NCBI GenBank assembly: GCA_033239125.1
Contig: BSWB01000001.1
Location: 60,989,416 to 61,053,415, forward strand
DNA length: 64,000 nucleotides
Reading direction: 5' to 3'
DNA from: Fagopyrum homotropicum
Lineage: Eukaryota > Streptophyta > Magnoliopsida > Caryophyllales > Polygonaceae
Both the position numbers and the translations under genes were made by a program. Below, one piece after another: positions 63,558-64,000 of this stretch (position 1 is the first letter of the stretch; each line of letters opens with the position of its first letter). The notes beneath the pieces are model-generated. The model did not search any database, was not told the origin of the DNA, and saw only the letters and a program-made list of their open reading frames with translations.

Positions 63558-64000
63558 TGTAACACCCCGAATCCGTGGGACTCGGAGTGCCACATTGGGC
63601 TAGGATCTCACAATGGATCCTGACCCTAGCCTGACTACAAGTTCACTGGACCTTACAACATGGCACTGACAGATATAAAACAAATACATAAAACTGTACA
63701 ACCCGAAAGGTAAGACAACATAGCCGAGTATGAAACATAACACCCTCACACAGGAGGTAACAAAAGACCGTCCTCATGCAGGAGGGAAAGATAACAAACC
63801 CAAAAGCCCACACAACCTATGTACGAGACGTCCTCGGCCTTCCACTCTACTAGATCACCCAACAGCATGCCTATCCTGTGGGGCATCTACAGCATGGTAA
63901 TAAACCATTAGCTATCCATACACATATATAGAGTAGTGCATAAGCACAATCACAAGTAAGGGAAGATAAACACATCAGCATGCTTCCACTCATTTACCCA
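63558..64000 (-). mobile_element. Element E': LTR of an E-related element inserted in reverse
   Basis: The plus strand begins TGTAACACCCCGAATCC, the reverse complement of E's LTR end, and continues as the complement of E LTR sequence to the window end. At about 63845-63885 it has the uninterrupted version of the site where D entered E, that is, an empty site. Since no primer site adjoins on the left, it is the 3' LTR of a minus-strand element or a solo LTR. Confidence 0.82.

Larger units (their letters stand above)
46031..64000 (+). mobile_element. Element E: decayed Tekay/Del-like element, plus strand, runs off the window
   Basis: The 5' LTR starts TGTAAGAGCCTTAGTC at 46031 and the 3' LTR starts with the same phrase at 63228, preceded by a GGGACGAA...AGGGAGGTGAGA polypurine tract. 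LTR ends read GGATTCGGGGTGTTACA (49556 and 58420). The internal region has gag with zinc knuckles and traces of RT, RNase H and integrase full of stops. The 5' LTR is interrupted by D, and a block of E plus D is tandemly duplicated, so E's 5' internal part appears twice (49241-51309 and 58105-60181). Confidence 0.8.

Noticed and set aside
1..64000. tRNA genes, rRNA genes, CRISPR arrays, operons
   Set aside because: Only primer sites complementary to tRNA 3' ends were seen, not tRNA genes. No regularly spaced direct-repeat array or prokaryotic signal is present; spaced repeats are LTR words or minisatellites.

Overview
This is intergenic DNA from a plant nuclear genome, most likely a eudicot. 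I see no intact host gene. Nearly everything is LTR retrotransposon of plant-specific types: Ty3/gypsy elements primed by tRNA-Asp (Athila/Tat-like) and by initiator tRNA-Met (Tekay/Del-like and another chromovirus-like type). There are also hAT-type DNA transposon relics, a LINE relic and pieces of a plant mobile domain (MAIN-like) gene. Species cannot be named from the sequence.

Layout. 1-3860: AT-rich DNA with no gene, containing a 1.2 kb non-autonomous hAT element (1952-3188, 8-bp target duplication) and an inverted-repeat stretch resembling a CACTA end. 3860-8320: element F, a Met-primed gypsy element that keeps gag, zinc knuckle, protease and the pol tail but has lost RT, RNase H and integrase. 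8321-11420: fragments (a reductase-like exon, a foldback, a LINE remnant) and a 287-bp hAT element with an 8-bp target duplication. 11421-13332: a solo LTR. 13420-15415 and 39489-40557: the two halves of one minus-strand plant-mobile-domain pseudogene.

That pseudogene is split by element B (15416-39488, minus strand, Tekay-like LTRs, no recognisable coding). B itself contains element C (17411-20941, minus, internally deleted Athila-like, TSD AAAGG) and element A (26078-39195, minus, 13.1 kb Athila-like, two 1627-bp LTRs, TSD GCTGG). A carries broken gag, a long gag-PR-RT-RNaseH-IN frame and a 495-codon frame in the env position. It is the best preserved and youngest element.

40558-46030 is element G, a second minus-strand Athila-like element truncated inside pol. 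Its 5' LTR is invaded by element E (46031 to beyond 64000, plus strand, Tekay-like, heavily decayed). E's 5' LTR is invaded by element D (plus, Athila-like, gag and env-position ORF but no pol). A block containing D and the 5' part of E has been tandemly duplicated through a 6-bp microhomology, and one D copy then collapsed to a chimeric solo LTR (47670-49240). E's 3' LTR is hit at 63558 by a related element E' in opposite orientation.

The most striking pattern is not a gene. Several elements carry clusters of a short palindrome-like 'word' and its half sites, in LTRs, leaders and the PR-RT linker. The word is AAATCGGCCGATTT in A and F, CCACGGCCGTGG in C and G, CCGCCCCTGCGG in D and E, and CCTCGACCGAGG in the solo LTR. 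Homologous positions in related elements carry different words, while unrelated elements share one.
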